DNA of 64,000 nt from Pseudoalteromonas sp. Scap06 (GCF_013394165.1 NZ_CP041330.1:2596501-2660500); one strand, 5' to 3'; shown: positions 8,038 to 18,359, counted from the first letter of the stretch. Numbers and translations are program-made. Notes: generated by a model not told the origin, from the letters alone.

Positions 8038-10695
8038 ATGAAAACCAGTAAGCTAAGTATTCGATTATTATGGTATATAACTCCACTGGTTATACTGCCG
8101 TTGTTATTTTTAGGGGGCTTTACGCTCACTAATGTAACCAACTCCACGCAAAAACAAGCCGACTTGATCATGAGTCGCTTTGTAGAACAACAGCAGCAAA
8201 AAGTATTCAACTATATCGATTCTTTTCATGCAACGGCTAAGTTACTCTCTGCTTCACCGGTACTAAGTGACTTTTTAGCTAAAGATTTATTTGAAGACGC
8301 CAGCTATACCTATCGCCTTGGCGCGTTAATGGACGTATTTGCCAGTTACAGTGAAGCCTACCCTGACATTATTAGTATTAACTTAGTCTCAAAAACCGGT
8401 AAAAGTGACGCCTATTACTCCAGTAATTTAACCGTAGCGCCCAAATCCTACCCATTTTTTGATCAAGTAAAACAAAGTAATTTAAGTCAGCAGCAGTTTA
8501 TGGTGCAAAAAGAAGATGGCACCACCAATTTATACTTTGTACAGCGTATATATAGCGTCGACTATTATTTAAAACGCCCACAACAGCTAGGCTTTATTAT
8601 TCTTAAAGTAGACCCCTCTATTTTAAACACCAGTATTTTAGAAGCGCCTTATAACAACACCTTAAATTTATTACTGGCCAGCGATGGTAAAATTTTATTT
8701 AGCTCTGATTATAAAATGCGCGGCCACTATGTTACTAAATATGAATTAAATAAAATTAACGATCTAGCTGATATAGGTAGCTTATCAACTATTGAGCTTT
8801 CAAGTGTTGATAAAATAGAGCGACTAATTTTTGCCGCCCAAATGAGTGGCGGCTACTATTATGTGTCGACTATTCCTAAAGCGGTGTTATATCAATCGGG
8901 TAAAGCAATTAGTGTGATCACCGGGCTAATTGTAATTATTTCTGTGATCACCCTCCCAATCTTAATTTTTATTGTGGTGCGTAATTTACTGCTTAACCCA
9001 ATAGAATTATTAGGTGAAGCAAGTCATCGCGTTGGTGATGGCGATCTCTCTGTTACACTACCTGCTTATACTACGGATGAAGTAGGGATACTGTTTAACG
9101 ACTTTAATCACATGATTAACCAAATTAAGCATTATCAACAGCAACTTGAAGAATATAAGCATCACTTAGAAGACAAAGTAGAAAGCCGGACTAAGGCGCT
9201 TGAATCGATGAACAGCAAGCTTGAAACCGCCATAGCCCAAGCAGAACAAGCAAACCAGCTTAAAAGCCGCTTTTTAGCCAATATGAGTCATGAAATTCGC
9301 ACCCCGCTTACAGCTATTATGGGATTTACAGAGCAACTACTGCACAGCGAAAAAGCAACCAATGACAAACACCATTTAGGTACTATTCTACGTAATTCAA
9401 AACATTTGTTAGAGCTTATTAATAATATTCTCGATCTTTCAAAAATTGAAGCCGAAAAACTCGCGGTTGAAAAAACGCCGCTAAATGTTGTACAGCTTAT
9501 TCATGATGTTGAATCAATCATTAAACCTTTAGCACAAGAGAAACAGCTATCATTTACAATTAATTATACACTTCCGCTACCGCATACTATTAATAGTGAT
9601 ATTACTCGCTTAAAGCAAATACTCATTAATATTGCCAGTAATGCGGTTAAATTTACTGAGCAAGGTCAGGTTACTATAACCGCTAAATACCAAGCACCAA
9701 AAACGCTTACCTTTGTTATAGAAGATACCGGCATTGGTATGTCGTCAAACCAAATTAATCGATTGTTTACGCCATTTGAGCAAGCCGATGCCACAACGAC
9801 ACGTCGGTTTGGTGGTACGGGATTGGGGCTGTGTATATCAAAAAATTTGGCTCAATTGTTAGGTGGGGATGTAAGTGTAACCAGTGAGGTGGGCGTGGGT
9901 AGTTGCTTTACTATCGATATAGATTGCCATTTGAATAATAGCCTTGGCGGCAATTTATTATTAACCGAACACTCTCAACTAACACCAGAAAAGGATCCGC
10001 AGCTATCTTTTGCGAGCAACAGCTTTGATGCACAAATTTTGGTCGCAGAAGATAACCCCGATAATCAGTTATTGATTAAATTGCTATTACAAACATGGGG
10101 ATTAGAGCCCGATATAGCCAACAATGGTGCACAAGCTGTAGAAATGGCATTAGTAAACGACTACCAGCTTATAATCATGGATATGCAAATGCCGGTTATG
10201 GGTGGGTTAGAAGCGACTAAAATGCTTAGAGATGCAGCCTACGATGGCCCAATTATCGCCCTAACCGCGAATGTGATGAATCATGATATTGATACTTACC
10301 TTGAAGCAGGCTGTGATGAAGCGCTGGGAAAACCTATTGATAAAGACGCACTAGAAAATGTATTAGTTAGCTATTTACACCTTGAGCGTGATAACCAAAA
10401 TAAGTGGGATAGCTTATTGAAGAGCGAAAAGTTTCAGCAAATAAACGCAAACTATTTAGCAAGTTTGCCAGATTATTTGCAACAGATAAAAACCCTATAT
10501 AACAGCCAAGATTGCGAGACACTACGCGCCCTTGCCCACAGTATTAAGGGCAGCGCTGGTTGTTTTAACTTTGATGAAATTTACCAAAGCGCTTCAGCGG
10601 TTGAACACAGTTTAAAAGGTAATGATATGCCACAAAGAGAAAAGTGCGTAGCAGAACTTATTGCTGCAATAGAGCAAGCCATCGCTAATAAGTAA
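8038..10695 (+). CDS. Hybrid sensor histidine kinase (sensor-HAMP-HisKA-HATPase-REC-Hpt)
   Basis: This 885-residue inner-membrane hybrid kinase has a membrane segment at about residues 12-32 and an extracytoplasmic Cache-like sensor region to about 290. A second membrane segment at about 295-318 and a HAMP domain follow. The phosphorylatable His lies in [19 protein letters not shown], after a coiled coil. The HATPase domain shows NAVKFT, DTGIGM and GGTGLGLCI. A receiver domain carries the phospho-acceptor Asp in IIMDMQMPVMGG, and a C-terminal Hpt domain has LAHSIKGSAGCFNF. All phosphorelay residues appear intact. No cognate response regulator is adjacent, so the output and the ligand are unknown. 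Confidence 0.92.
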   Translation: MKTSKLSIRLLWYITPLVILPLLFLGGFTLTNVTNSTQKQADLIMSRFVEQQQQKVFNYIDSFHATAKLLSASPVLSDFLAKDLFEDASYTYRLGALMDVFASYSEAYPDIISINLVSKTGKSDAYYSSNLTVAPKSYPFFDQVKQSNLSQQQFMVQKEDGTTNLYFVQRIYSVDYYLKRPQQLGFIILKVDPSILNTSILEAPYNNTLNLLLASDGKILFSSDYKMRGHYVTKYELNKINDLADIGSLSTIELSSVDKIERLIFAAQMSGGYYYVSTIPKAVLYQSGKAISVITGLIVIISVITLPILIFIVVRNLLLNPIELLGEASHRVGDGDLSVTLPAYTTDEVGILFNDFNHMINQIKHYQQQLEEYKHHLEDKVESRTKALESMNSKLETAIAQAEQANQLKSRFLANMSHEIRTPLTAIMGFTEQLLHSEKATNDKHHLGTILRNSKHLLELINNILDLSKIEAEKLAVEKTPLNVVQLIHDVESIIKPLAQEKQLSFTINYTLPLPHTINSDITRLKQILINIASNAVKFTEQGQVTITAKYQAPKTLTFVIEDTGIGMSSNQINRLFTPFEQADATTTRRFGGTGLGLCISKNLAQLLGGDVSVTSEVGVGSCFTIDIDCHLNNSLGGNLLLTEHSQLTPEKDPQLSFASNSFDAQILVAEDNPDNQLLIKLLLQTWGLEPDIANNGAQAVEMALVNDYQLIIMDMQMPVMGGLEATKMLRDAAYDGPIIALTANVMNHDIDTYLEAGCDEALGKPIDKDALENVLVSYLHLERDNQNKWDSLLKSEKFQQINANYLASLPDYLQQIKTLYNSQDCETLRALAHSIKGSAGCFNFDEIYQSASAVEHSLKGNDMPQREKCVAELIAAIEQAIANK

Positions 10696-10698
10696 TCG

Positions 10699-11172
10699 TT
10701 AAAAATTTAAACCCAGTGCCATGCCCATTAAAATCGCGTCTTCAAAGCCGTTTTTATTGGGTGCATCACTGGGGTAATAATTTTTACGTACTGACATTTC
10801 AATAAAGCCCGCACGTTCATACAAAGCAATAGCCCGCGTATTAGATTCGCGGACTTCTAAAAATAAGTTTTCAGCGCTGTGTTGCTCACCATAAGCTATA
10901 AACTGCGTTAATAACTGCTGAGCAAACCCTTGCCCCTGAAAGCTCGGAGCAACACAAATATCCATTAAGGTAAAATCGGGCCCTGCTTTTTCACCAATGT
11001 AAAAACCTATCATTTGCTCGTCGTCGAACGCGGCTAAATTAAAATAGCGGCCCTGCAAACACGACTGCATCGTTTTTAATGTCCAAGGATGTGTGTGGCA
11101 AGTGGTTTCAATGGCCATTAGCTCATTGATATTCTCATCGGTAACTGACTTAAAGTGTATCAAGGTGTTCAC
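10699..11172 (-). CDS. rimI: Ribosomal protein S18-alanine N-acetyltransferase RimI
   Basis: RimI is a GNAT acetyltransferase that acetylates the N-terminal alanine of ribosomal protein S18. The 157-residue protein has the acetyl-CoA loop in VAPSFQGQGFAQQLL, then LEVRESNTRAIALYERAGF, a hallmark of RimI, and RKNYYP. The start overlaps the 3' end of the upstream holD-like gene by 23 bases, consistent with translational coupling. The holD-rimI pairing is conserved in Gammaproteobacteria, which supports both calls. It converges on the hybrid kinase with a gap of only three bases. Confidence 0.93.
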   Translation of the reverse strand: MNTLIHFKSVTDENINELMAIETTCHTHPWTLKTMQSCLQGRYFNLAAFDDEQMIGFYIGEKAGPDFTLMDICVAPSFQGQGFAQQLLTQFIAYGEQHSAENLFLEVRESNTRAIALYERAGFIEMSVRKNYYPSDAPNKNGFEDAILMGMALGLNF

Positions 11173-11434
11173 TCATTAATGCCCATAACGCACGTTTTTG
11201 TGCACTGGACAGGGTGGAATCAGGCAAGCCTAATCGTTGCTCATTAAACTCAATAGTTGATGACTTAACAATCTTGTTAATTGTTACAGGCGCAAATGCA
11301 CGCTCAATATCATCTTTTAATGTATCACTGAGTATTAACGATGAATTAGCTGACTGCTCTGACTGAGCTGGGCGAAAGTGTTGATTAAGTTCAAGCTTTT
11401 CTATACCAAAAACAGATGCGTAACGTGAATGCAT
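11150..11434 (-). CDS. Putative DNA polymerase III psi subunit (HolD-like)
   Basis: This 94-residue protein is assigned mainly by context: it directly precedes and overlaps rimI, the position held by holD in Enterobacteria. The C-terminal AQKRALWALMSEH resembles the C-terminal region of HolD, whereas the rest is too divergent to judge by eye. HolD links the clamp loader to the chi subunit and to SSB. It is shorter than the E. coli protein (137 aa). A sequence-profile match to the psi family would confirm the call; otherwise it is a hypothetical protein coupled to rimI. Confidence 0.55.
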   Translation of the reverse strand: MHSRYASVFGIEKLELNQHFRPAQSEQSANSSLILSDTLKDDIERAFAPVTINKIVKSSTIEFNEQRLGLPDSTLSSAQKRALWALMSEHLDTL

Positions 11435-11499
11435 AACGACTCGATGGAATTAGTAAGATGAATAATATAGGAAGTAATCAAAACGATGTAAAGAAGAAA

Positions 11500-11576
11500 T
11501 GGCAGGGGCGGAGAGATTCGAACTCCCAACCGTCGGTTTTGGAGACCGCTGTTCTACCAATTGGAACTACGCCCCT
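11500..11576 (-). tRNA. tRNA-Trp (anticodon CCA)
   Basis: Read on the minus strand the gene begins AGGGGCGTAGTTCC and ends GCCCCTGCCA. The 7-bp acceptor stem pairs, the anticodon loop reads CTCCAAA with anticodon CCA, and the T arm carries GTTCGAATC. The 3' CCA is encoded. The sequence is very close to enterobacterial tRNA-Trp. It lies between guaA and the holD-like gene on the same strand. Confidence 0.95.
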
Positions 11577-11661
11577 GCAATGACGATGAATTATAAAGAC
11601 CTTTTGACAAAGGTAAAGTAAAAATTCAACTTTTCGGTTTGTTTGCTTTTTAAATAAACAA

Positions 11662-11691
11662 AACGGCGAATTAGCATGCTAATTCGCCGTT
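11662..11691 (-). terminator. Rho-independent terminator after guaA
   Basis: This is a perfect 30-base palindrome, AACGGCGAATTAG with its complement. On the minus strand it is followed by a T-rich stretch (TTTTGTTTATTT). It lies about 30 bases past the guaA stop and before tRNA-Trp. Confidence 0.85.
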
Positions 11692-11721
11692 AGTTATTAC
11701 TTAATTATAGCAATGGGAGGA

Positions 11722-13299
11722 TTATTCCCACTCGATAGTGGCAGGTGGTTTACCTGAAATATCGTAAACAACACGAGAAATACCGTCGATTTCATTAATG
11801 ATGCGGTTTGAAACAACACCTAAGAACTCATACGGTAAATGTGACCAACGCGCAGTCATAAAGTCGATGGTTTCTACACAACGAAGTGAAACAACCCAAT
11901 CGTACTTACGTGCATCACCCATAACCCCTACCGACTTAACCGGTAAGAATACAGTAAACGCTTGACTTACTTTATGGTAAAGCTCTGCTTTGTGAAGCTC
12001 TTCAATGAAAATAGCATCAGCGCGGCGTAATAAATCACAGTACTCTTTTTTGATTTCGCCAAGTACACGCACACCTAAACCTGGCCCTGGGAATGGGTGA
12101 CGGTAAAGCATGTCGTACGGTAAACCTAGCTCTAAACCAATTTTACGTACTTCGTCCTTAAATAACTCACGTAATGGCTCTACTAAGCCCATTTGCATAT
12201 CATCTGGTAAGCCGCCCACATTATGGTGCGATTTAATTACGTGCGCTTTACCAGTCGCTGAGGCCGCTGATTCGATTACGTCAGGGTAAATTGTACCTTG
12301 GCCTAACCATTTTGCGTTTTTAAGCTTTTTAGCTTGCTCATCAAATACGTTAATAAACGTATGGCCAATGGCTTTACGCTTATCTTCTGGGTCTGATTTA
12401 CCTGCTAAGTCATTTAAGAATTGATCTTCGGCATCTACTTTTACAATGTTTAAACCAAACTTATTGCCAAACATGTCCATGACTTGTTGGCCTTCGTTTA
12501 AACGAAGTAGCCCGTTATCTACAAATACACAGGTTAGTCGCTCACCAATAGCGCGGTGAATAAGCATCGCCACAACCGATGAATCTACACCGCCTGATAA
12601 GCCTAAAATAACTTCGTCGTCGCCAACGGTTTCTTTGATACGCTCAATAGCATCATCAATTATTTTTGCTGGCGTCCATAATTTTTCACAACCACAAATA
12701 TCAATAGCAAAACGTTCTAATAAGCGTTGACCTTGATGTGTGTGTGTTACTTCTGGGTGAAATTGTACGCCGTAAAAACGTTTTTCTTCGTTAGACATTG
12801 CCGCATGTGGACAAGTAGATGTTTTAGCAGTAGTTTTAAAAGTATCTGGAATTTCCATTACTTTATCGCCGTGGCTCATCCACACGTCAAGTACGCCATT
12901 GCCGCCATCAGTAATATGATCTTCAATTGCATCAAATAATGCACAGTTACCCACTTTTTCAACTTGTGCGTAACCAAATTCTTTTTTATCTGAGCTATGT
13001 ACACGGCCGCCAAGCTGCGTTGCCATAGTTTGCATACCGTAACAAATACCAAGTACGGGTACGCCAGCATTAAATACATACTCAGGAGCACGCGGGCTGT
13101 TTTCAAGCGTAGTTGATTCTGGGCCACCTGAAAGGATAATACCTTGTGGGTTAAACTCGCGAATTTGCTCTTCGGTTACATCCCAAGCCCAAAGCTCACA
13201 GTAAACACCAATTTCGCGTACGCGACGGGCAATTAACTGCGTGTATTGTGAACCAAAATCTAAAATGAGGATTCGTGAATCGTGAATGTCTTTGCTCAT
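11722..13299 (-). CDS. guaA: GMP synthase (glutamine-hydrolysing) GuaA
   Basis: GuaA converts XMP to GMP using glutamine and ATP, the final step of guanine nucleotide synthesis. The N-terminal class I glutamine amidotransferase domain shows the nucleophile motif GICYGMQ and the HPE of the triad (QFHPEVTH). The ATP pyrophosphatase domain has the P-loop [11 protein letters not shown]. The C-terminal dimerisation domain ends [22 protein letters not shown], split here by description only, which is near-invariant in GuaA. The 525-residue length is standard. It lies 104 bases downstream of guaB, forming the classical guaBA operon. Confidence 0.98.
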   Translation of the reverse strand: MSKDIHDSRILILDFGSQYTQLIARRVREIGVYCELWAWDVTEEQIREFNPQGIILSGGPESTTLENSPRAPEYVFNAGVPVLGICYGMQTMATQLGGRVHSSDKKEFGYAQVEKVGNCALFDAIEDHITDGGNGVLDVWMSHGDKVMEIPDTFKTTAKTSTCPHAAMSNEEKRFYGVQFHPEVTHTHQGQRLLERFAIDICGCEKLWTPAKIIDDAIERIKETVGDDEVILGLSGGVDSSVVAMLIHRAIGERLTCVFVDNGLLRLNEGQQVMDMFGNKFGLNIVKVDAEDQFLNDLAGKSDPEDKRKAIGHTFINVFDEQAKKLKNAKWLGQGTIYPDVIESAASATGKAHVIKSHHNVGGLPDDMQMGLVEPLRELFKDEVRKIGLELGLPYDMLYRHPFPGPGLGVRVLGEIKKEYCDLLRRADAIFIEELHKAELYHKVSQAFTVFLPVKSVGVMGDARKYDWVVSLRCVETIDFMTARWSHLPYEFLGVVSNRIINEIDGISRVVYDISGKPPATIEWE

Positions 13300-13403
13300 G
13301 AAGTATCTCGTAAAGTCAGGTGCTAAACGCCACCAGCTTAAGCTGTGTGACTATATTAGGGCTAACAAAGGTTAGCCCACTTATTTCAAGTTGTTAAGGC
13401 TGA

Positions 13404-14873
13404 TTAGCCTAAACGGTAGTTCGGTGCTTCTTTAGTGATTTGCACATCATGAACATGCGACTCACCCATACCAGCAGAAGTAACACGTACAAATTGTGGC
13501 TTAGTGTTTAGCTCTTCAATGGTGGCACAACCGGTTAAACCCATTGCACTGCGAAGACCACCCACTTGTTGGTGAATAATGGTTGCAATTGGTCCTTTAT
13601 AAGCAACACGACCTTCAATACCTTCAGGTACTAACTTGTCAGCTTGGTTTGATTTTTGGAAGTAGCGATCTGATGAACCTTCTTTTTGATCCATCGCTCC
13701 TAGGCTACCCATACCACGGTAAGACTTGTAGTAGCGACCTTGATAAAGTTCAACTTCACCCGGAGCTTCTTCAGTACCCGCGAGCATAGAGCCAACCATT
13801 ACACACGATGCACCCGCAACCAATGCTTTTACAATATCACCAGAAAAACGAATACCGCCATCGGCAATCACTGGAATATCGCGACCTTTAAGGCCTTCAA
13901 CCGCATCTGAAATAGCTGTTATTTGTGGTACACCACAACCAGTAACAATACGTGTAGTACAAATAGAACCTGGGCCGATACCTACTTTAACAGCATCAAC
14001 ACCGGCATCTGCAAGGGCAATAGCACCTTCGGCAGTTGCCACGTTACCCGCAACAATTTGTAAATCTGGGTAAGCTTGACGAGTCGCTGCAACACGGTCA
14101 ATAACACCTTGAGAGTGACCATGAGAAGTATCGATTAGTAGTACATCAACACCGGCTTCAACTAATGCAGCAATACGCTCATCAGTACCTGCGCCAACAC
14201 CTACCGCAGCACCTACACGTAAACGACCTTGCTCGTCTTTACATGCATCTGGTTTGTCTTGTGCTTTTTGGTAATCTTTTACGGTGATCATGCCTTTAAG
14301 TTTAAACGCATCATCAACCACAAGAATCTTTTCAATGCGGTGTTCGTGCATTAAGCTTAAGATATCTTCGCGAGCGGTGCCCTCTTTAACCGTTACTAGG
14401 TTTTCTTTTTTCGTCATCACTGTTGAAACCGGCTGTTCAAGCTTAGTTTCAAAGCGCATATCACGACTAGTTACGATACCTACAAGGTTATTTTCGCTAT
14501 CGGTGACCGGAAAACCTGAGAATCCCTTTTCCTGAGACAGCTCAACGGCATCTGCAATAGTCAGATCGGCGGTTACTGTAACAGGGTATGAAACAATACC
14601 TGCTTCATAGGTTTTAACTTTACGAACATTTTTCGCTTGTTCTGCAATGGTCATGTTTTTATGAATAAAACCAAGACCACCTTCCTGCGCGAGGGCAATA
14701 GCTAAACGAGCTTCTGTAACAGTATCCATAGATGCTGAAATGAGCGGCAAGTTAAGTTTGATACCACGCGTTAAGCGAGTTGAAATATTTGCCGTGTGTG
14801 GCAAAACAGTAGAATGACCAGGTACTAAAAGTACGTCATCAAAGGTAAGAGCTTCTTTAGCGATTCTAAGCAT
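13404..14873 (-). CDS. guaB: IMP dehydrogenase GuaB
   Basis: GuaB oxidises IMP to XMP with NAD+, the committed step toward GMP. The 489-residue protein has the catalytic TIM barrel split by two CBS domains (about residues 95-205, with [11 protein letters not shown] and [11 protein letters not shown]). The catalytic cysteine lies in [17 protein letters not shown], and the flap region contains the RYFQ segment. The start [19 protein letters not shown] is the conserved N terminus. It is the first gene of guaBA and is divergent from xseA. Confidence 0.98.
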   Translation of the reverse strand: MLRIAKEALTFDDVLLVPGHSTVLPHTANISTRLTRGIKLNLPLISASMDTVTEARLAIALAQEGGLGFIHKNMTIAEQAKNVRKVKTYEAGIVSYPVTVTADLTIADAVELSQEKGFSGFPVTDSENNLVGIVTSRDMRFETKLEQPVSTVMTKKENLVTVKEGTAREDILSLMHEHRIEKILVVDDAFKLKGMITVKDYQKAQDKPDACKDEQGRLRVGAAVGVGAGTDERIAALVEAGVDVLLIDTSHGHSQGVIDRVAATRQAYPDLQIVAGNVATAEGAIALADAGVDAVKVGIGPGSICTTRIVTGCGVPQITAISDAVEGLKGRDIPVIADGGIRFSGDIVKALVAGASCVMVGSMLAGTEEAPGEVELYQGRYYKSYRGMGSLGAMDQKEGSSDRYFQKSNQADKLVPEGIEGRVAYKGPIATIIHQQVGGLRSAMGLTGCATIEELNTKPQFVRVTSAGMGESHVHDVQITKEAPNYRLG

Positions 14874-15007
14874 TTTGGCAACTTCTCACATGTGGATCTA
14901 AGATAAGGAATTGCGGCCAAATTTTAACAGCGTTGCAGGCACTAGTAAATAATATTTTGTATTTATTTATGATAAGCTAGGTTTATAAATGTTTTTTGGT
15001 AGTTTTT

Positions 15008-16342
15008 ATGTTTTCTAAGCCCTCGCAAACGGTTTATACCGTATCTCGCCTTAATCGTGAAATACGTGCCTTACTTGAACAAGGTTTTGCGTCTTTAGTA
15101 CTCACCGGTGAAATTTCAAACTTTATCACCCCAGCATCTGGGCACTGGTATTTTTCGTTAAAAGACGACAAAGCGCAAATTAAAGCCGCCATGTGGCGAG
15201 GTAATAATCGCAACCAAAGCTACCGCCCTGTAAATGGCGCACAAGTAACCGTTAAAGCTCGTGTATCTTTGTACGAACCCCGTGGTGACTACCAGCTTAT
15301 TGTAGAAAGCATGGAACCTGCAGGAGAAGGGCAACTTAAGCAAGAGTTTGACGCGCTAAAAATGCGTTTGGCTGCAGAGGGTTTATTTAGCTCCGTTTAT
15401 AAAAAATCCCTACCCCAAAACATAAATCGCATAGGGGTGATCACCTCACCTACAGGCGCCGCAATTAAAGATATTTTAACTGTGCTAAAACGTCGTGCGC
15501 CGCAATTAGAAGTGGTTATTTATCCTGCTATGGTGCAAGGCAAAGAAGCGCATGGTCATTTAATCAAGCAAATAGAGCTGGCAAATCGTCGTAACGAAGT
15601 CGATGTGATTATTCTTGGGCGCGGTGGTGGTTCATTAGAGGATTTATGGTGTTTTAATCATGAGCAACTTGCTCGTGCAATTTATCAAAGCGAACTACCC
15701 ATTGTGAGCGCTGTTGGCCATGAAATAGACACCACGATTAGCGATTATGTCGCTGATGTGCGCGCTGCAACGCCCTCGGCGGCCGCAGAGCTAGTAAGCC
15801 CCAATACGCAAGAACTGCACAATAGAGTTAACCAATTAATTAGCCGTTTAGCGAATGCATTTAAACATGACATTGCCGATAAACGCGCACTGGCAACTCA
15901 GCTACAGCATCGTTTAAATTTATGCCACCCGCGCAATCAGCTTAACCAAAAGTCACAACGCTTAGATGAGTTGAGTATTGCACTGCAACAGGCAATGCGT
16001 CAGCGTTTATACCAGCAAGAACGCGTGTTAGCTAATTTAACTCCACGCCTAATGCGCCAATCACCAGATAAAAAGCTAGCAAATGCAAACCATCAGTTAG
16101 CACAGCTACATGCAAGGTTACACCAAGCGATGCAGCAGCAACTACAAAACGCAAATAATACGCTTGCCTTACAGGCGAGTCGGCTTGATTCGGTTAGCCC
16201 CCTTAATGTATTAGCGCGCGGTTACAGCATAACGAAAACGGCGCAAAATAAAGTGGTTAAATCAGTGGAAGATGTAAAAGTGGGTGATGTGTTGATCACT
16301 GAGTTAGTAGATGGCCAAGTTATTTCAAAGGTAGAAGCTTAG
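15008..16342 (+). CDS. xseA: Exodeoxyribonuclease VII large subunit XseA
   Basis: XseA is the catalytic large subunit of exonuclease VII, which degrades single-stranded DNA from both ends. The N-terminal OB-fold region is followed by the family signature RIGVITSPTGAAIKDI, then GRGGGSLEDLWCFN and AVGHEIDTTISDYVADVRAATPSAAAEL in the nuclease core; these are described piecewise. A long coiled-coil region and the C-terminal LARGYSI motif complete the protein. I prefer the ATG at 15008 (444 aa) over the in-frame TTG at 14996, although neither has a strong ribosome-binding site. It is divergent from guaB and convergent with a coiled-coil protein. Confidence 0.96.
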   Translation: MFSKPSQTVYTVSRLNREIRALLEQGFASLVLTGEISNFITPASGHWYFSLKDDKAQIKAAMWRGNNRNQSYRPVNGAQVTVKARVSLYEPRGDYQLIVESMEPAGEGQLKQEFDALKMRLAAEGLFSSVYKKSLPQNINRIGVITSPTGAAIKDILTVLKRRAPQLEVVIYPAMVQGKEAHGHLIKQIELANRRNEVDVIILGRGGGSLEDLWCFNHEQLARAIYQSELPIVSAVGHEIDTTISDYVADVRAATPSAAAELVSPNTQELHNRVNQLISRLANAFKHDIADKRALATQLQHRLNLCHPRNQLNQKSQRLDELSIALQQAMRQRLYQQERVLANLTPRLMRQSPDKKLANANHQLAQLHARLHQAMQQQLQNANNTLALQASRLDSVSPLNVLARGYSITKTAQNKVVKSVEDVKVGDVLITELVDGQVISKVEA

Positions 16343-16357
16343 CCATATTGCTAAGCG

Positions 16358-17002
16358 CTAGCCTTGCGTACTTACGGTAAACTCAATACGGGCATCGTTA
16401 GATTGAGATGCACTGAGTTTAAATTGCTGCCACCAAGGTTCAAGATGAAGCTTATCGTTAATCTCGCGCCATAATTTAGCCCCATAACTAACGGCATTCT
16501 GGTTTATGGTAAGCTCAAACTTGCAAATTGTTTGCTTACACTTAAGCGCTGTAAGCTCCGCGCTATCTGCAAACTCATTAATAATTAAAAAGTCATTTAA
16601 CGCGACTTCAAGCTCGTAACTCCATTCGAGATTATCAGCTTCTTGCTCAAACTGTATTGCGAGCTCATCATCAAGCTCTACACTTTCTAATTGATTTAAC
16701 TTTAGCTGTTGTTGAGACTGCTTAAGCTGGATTGATTTTTTTTCAAGCCGCTGATTAAGCTCAACCACATGTTGTGCTAGCTGAGTTTGTTGATCAGCCT
16801 CTTGGGCTTTATTAACCTGCACTAAACCTTGCAAAGTAGTTGGCTGATTATTGACTTGAGTGTTAGGCGAAGAGATTACAGCTTGTTTGGGCGCTGAGGA
16901 AACACCAGTGGAATCTTTAAAAAACAAAAAGTAACCACTTGCTAACGCCACGCCTGAAGAAAAACAGAGCAGCATGGCCACAAGGTTACTTTTATATATC
17001 AT
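16358..17002 (-). CDS. Single-pass membrane protein with coiled coil, unknown function
   Basis: The 214-residue protein has one N-terminal membrane segment (about residues 8-27, ending SGYFLFF), then a Ser/Gln-rich linker. A Gln- and Lys-rich coiled coil spans roughly residues 60-120. A C-terminal domain follows that contains two Cys in LKCKQTICKFEL and could form a disulfide outside the cytoplasm. The start at 17002 was chosen because upstream in-frame codons run into cysE and encode a basic stretch with no signal. It lies 17 bases after cysE and may be cotranscribed with it. I do not recognise the family. Confidence 0.7.
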   Translation of the reverse strand: MIYKSNLVAMLLCFSSGVALASGYFLFFKDSTGVSSAPKQAVISSPNTQVNNQPTTLQGLVQVNKAQEADQQTQLAQHVVELNQRLEKKSIQLKQSQQQLKLNQLESVELDDELAIQFEQEADNLEWSYELEVALNDFLIINEFADSAELTALKCKQTICKFELTINQNAVSYGAKLWREINDKLHLEPWWQQFKLSASQSNDARIEFTVSTQG

Positions 17003-17019
17003 TTCTAGGTACTCAAAAA

Positions 17020-17838
17020 TTAAAGCATGGCACTGGTGTGCGATTCGTTTTCTGGCTCGGGGTATTCTAAAAAGTTTTGGTTCATACTTTCTGCCGGGCA
17101 CTCACAATCAGGACGACCAATAATTTTTGCAGGTACACCAACAGCAGTTGTGTGAGGTGGCACAGGGCTTAGTACCACAGAGCCTGCACCAATACGTGCG
17201 CCCTCGCCTACTTCAATATTACCCAACACTTTAGCACCCGCACCAATAAGTACGCCCGCTCTAATTTTAGGATGGCGATCGCCTTGCTCGTTACCCGTAC
17301 CACCTAATGTAACCGATTGTAATATCGATACATTATCTTCAATTACTGCAGTTTCACCTATAACAATACCGGTGGCATGGTCAAACATGATGCCTTGGCC
17401 TACTTTACAGGCAGGGTGAATATCAACCCCAAACACCTCTGAGGTACGGCTTTGAATAAAGCGTGCAAGCTCTTTACGGTTTTGTTGCCATAAGCAGTTA
17501 GCTAAGCGGTGCGCTTGTATCGCATGAAACCCTTTTAAATTTAAAATCACAGTAAGGTAGGTTTCGGCCGCAGGGTCACGGTCTTTTACCGCTTTAATAT
17601 CATGAGCAACATACGTCAGCATCCGGTCACACTTTACAAAAGCTTGGTCAAACAGCTCACGGATTGTAAAGGCAGAAACCACAGCGTCAGCTAGTTTATT
17701 AGCAACAATAAAACTCAATGCAGACCCTAAGCATTCGTGATTTAAAATACACGAATACACATGGCTCGCTAAAAGAGGTTCACGGGTTACTACTTCATTT
17801 GCTTCACTGCGAAGCTGTTGCCAAATTTCATGACGCAT
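17020..17838 (-). CDS. cysE: Serine O-acetyltransferase CysE
   Basis: CysE transfers acetyl from acetyl-CoA to serine, making O-acetylserine for cysteine biosynthesis. The N-terminal helical domain is followed by a left-handed beta-helix of hexapeptide repeats. Visible family motifs include DIHPACKVGQGIMFDHATGIVIGE (described, not a single run in the enzyme core), LGGTGNEQGDRHPKI with the active-site region, and GAKVLGNIEVGEGARIGAGSVVL. The 272-residue length is typical. The C terminus is Glu/Asn-rich. The enzyme is normally feedback-inhibited by cysteine through this C-terminal region. Confidence 0.96.
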   Translation of the reverse strand: MRHEIWQQLRSEANEVVTREPLLASHVYSCILNHECLGSALSFIVANKLADAVVSAFTIRELFDQAFVKCDRMLTYVAHDIKAVKDRDPAAETYLTVILNLKGFHAIQAHRLANCLWQQNRKELARFIQSRTSEVFGVDIHPACKVGQGIMFDHATGIVIGETAVIEDNVSILQSVTLGGTGNEQGDRHPKIRAGVLIGAGAKVLGNIEVGEGARIGAGSVVLSPVPPHTTAVGVPAKIIGRPDCECPAESMNQNFLEYPEPENESHTSAML

Positions 17839-17944
17839 AATAATGCCTTAAGATTAGTACAAAGAGCCTACCGCTAATTCTAACGGATTTAGCCGCCTAG
17901 GTGTTAATCCCTTTGTTATTTGTTCTAGTTATTAGATATAACCA

Positions 17945-18281
17945 GGGTCTGTTGACCTTTCAAGGTTAAATTTGCAGCAGCCTGTTTGGTATTTAAGCAA
18001 GGCAGAGCCTATGCAGTGTGGTTATTCCTCATAAGTAGATGAAGGCGCTACCCGAAGGGTTCTGCCTAGAGGCGATTTACTCTTTGTTGTCTACATGGAT
18101 GTAGGTAAGGGGCGTGAGCAGGACGCGGAAGCTTTGCTCGGTTTTTACTTATTCTTACATGGATGTAAGCCAGTAGAATAACGCAGGAGCAGTTATCGAG
18201 CCCACTAGGTTACAAACCTCGCGCCGCGATTAAACCGCCCCTAGTTTGAACAAATTTTAATCCGCAAAGGTTAACAGACCC
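17945..18281 (+). repeat. MITE-like repeat with terminal inverted repeats, copy 1
   Basis: This 337-base intergenic element is bounded by GGGTCTGTTGACCTTT and an imperfect complement ending GGTTAACAGACCC. A second copy in reverse orientation lies at 40656-41013. It contains two near-identical internal palindromes, CTACAT-GG-ATGTAG (18091-18104) and CTTACAT-GG-ATGTAAG (18154-18169), and no convincing ORF. Terminal inverted repeats plus multiple dispersed copies suggest a non-autonomous mobile element. No clear target duplication is seen at this copy. It fills most of the 520-base cysE/M16 gap. Confidence 0.8.
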
Positions 18282-18303
18282 AAGTATTTACAACCTAAAA
18301 TAT

Positions 18304-18340
18304 AAAAATGCCCCAATGCTTAAGGCTCCGGGGCATTTTT
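18304..18340 (-). terminator. Terminator after the M16 peptidase gene
   Basis: The arms AAAAATGCCCC and GGGGCATTTTT form a strong stem around a 15-base loop. On the minus strand the stem is followed by Ts, 20 bases past the peptidase stop codon. It can also act on the plus strand. Confidence 0.85.
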
Positions 18341-18359
18341 TAATACTTAAAAACTTAAA

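Noticed and set aside
11662..11691. The perfect 30-base palindrome considered as an operator.
   Set aside because: It is followed on the minus strand by a T-rich tract just after guaA, so a terminator explains it.
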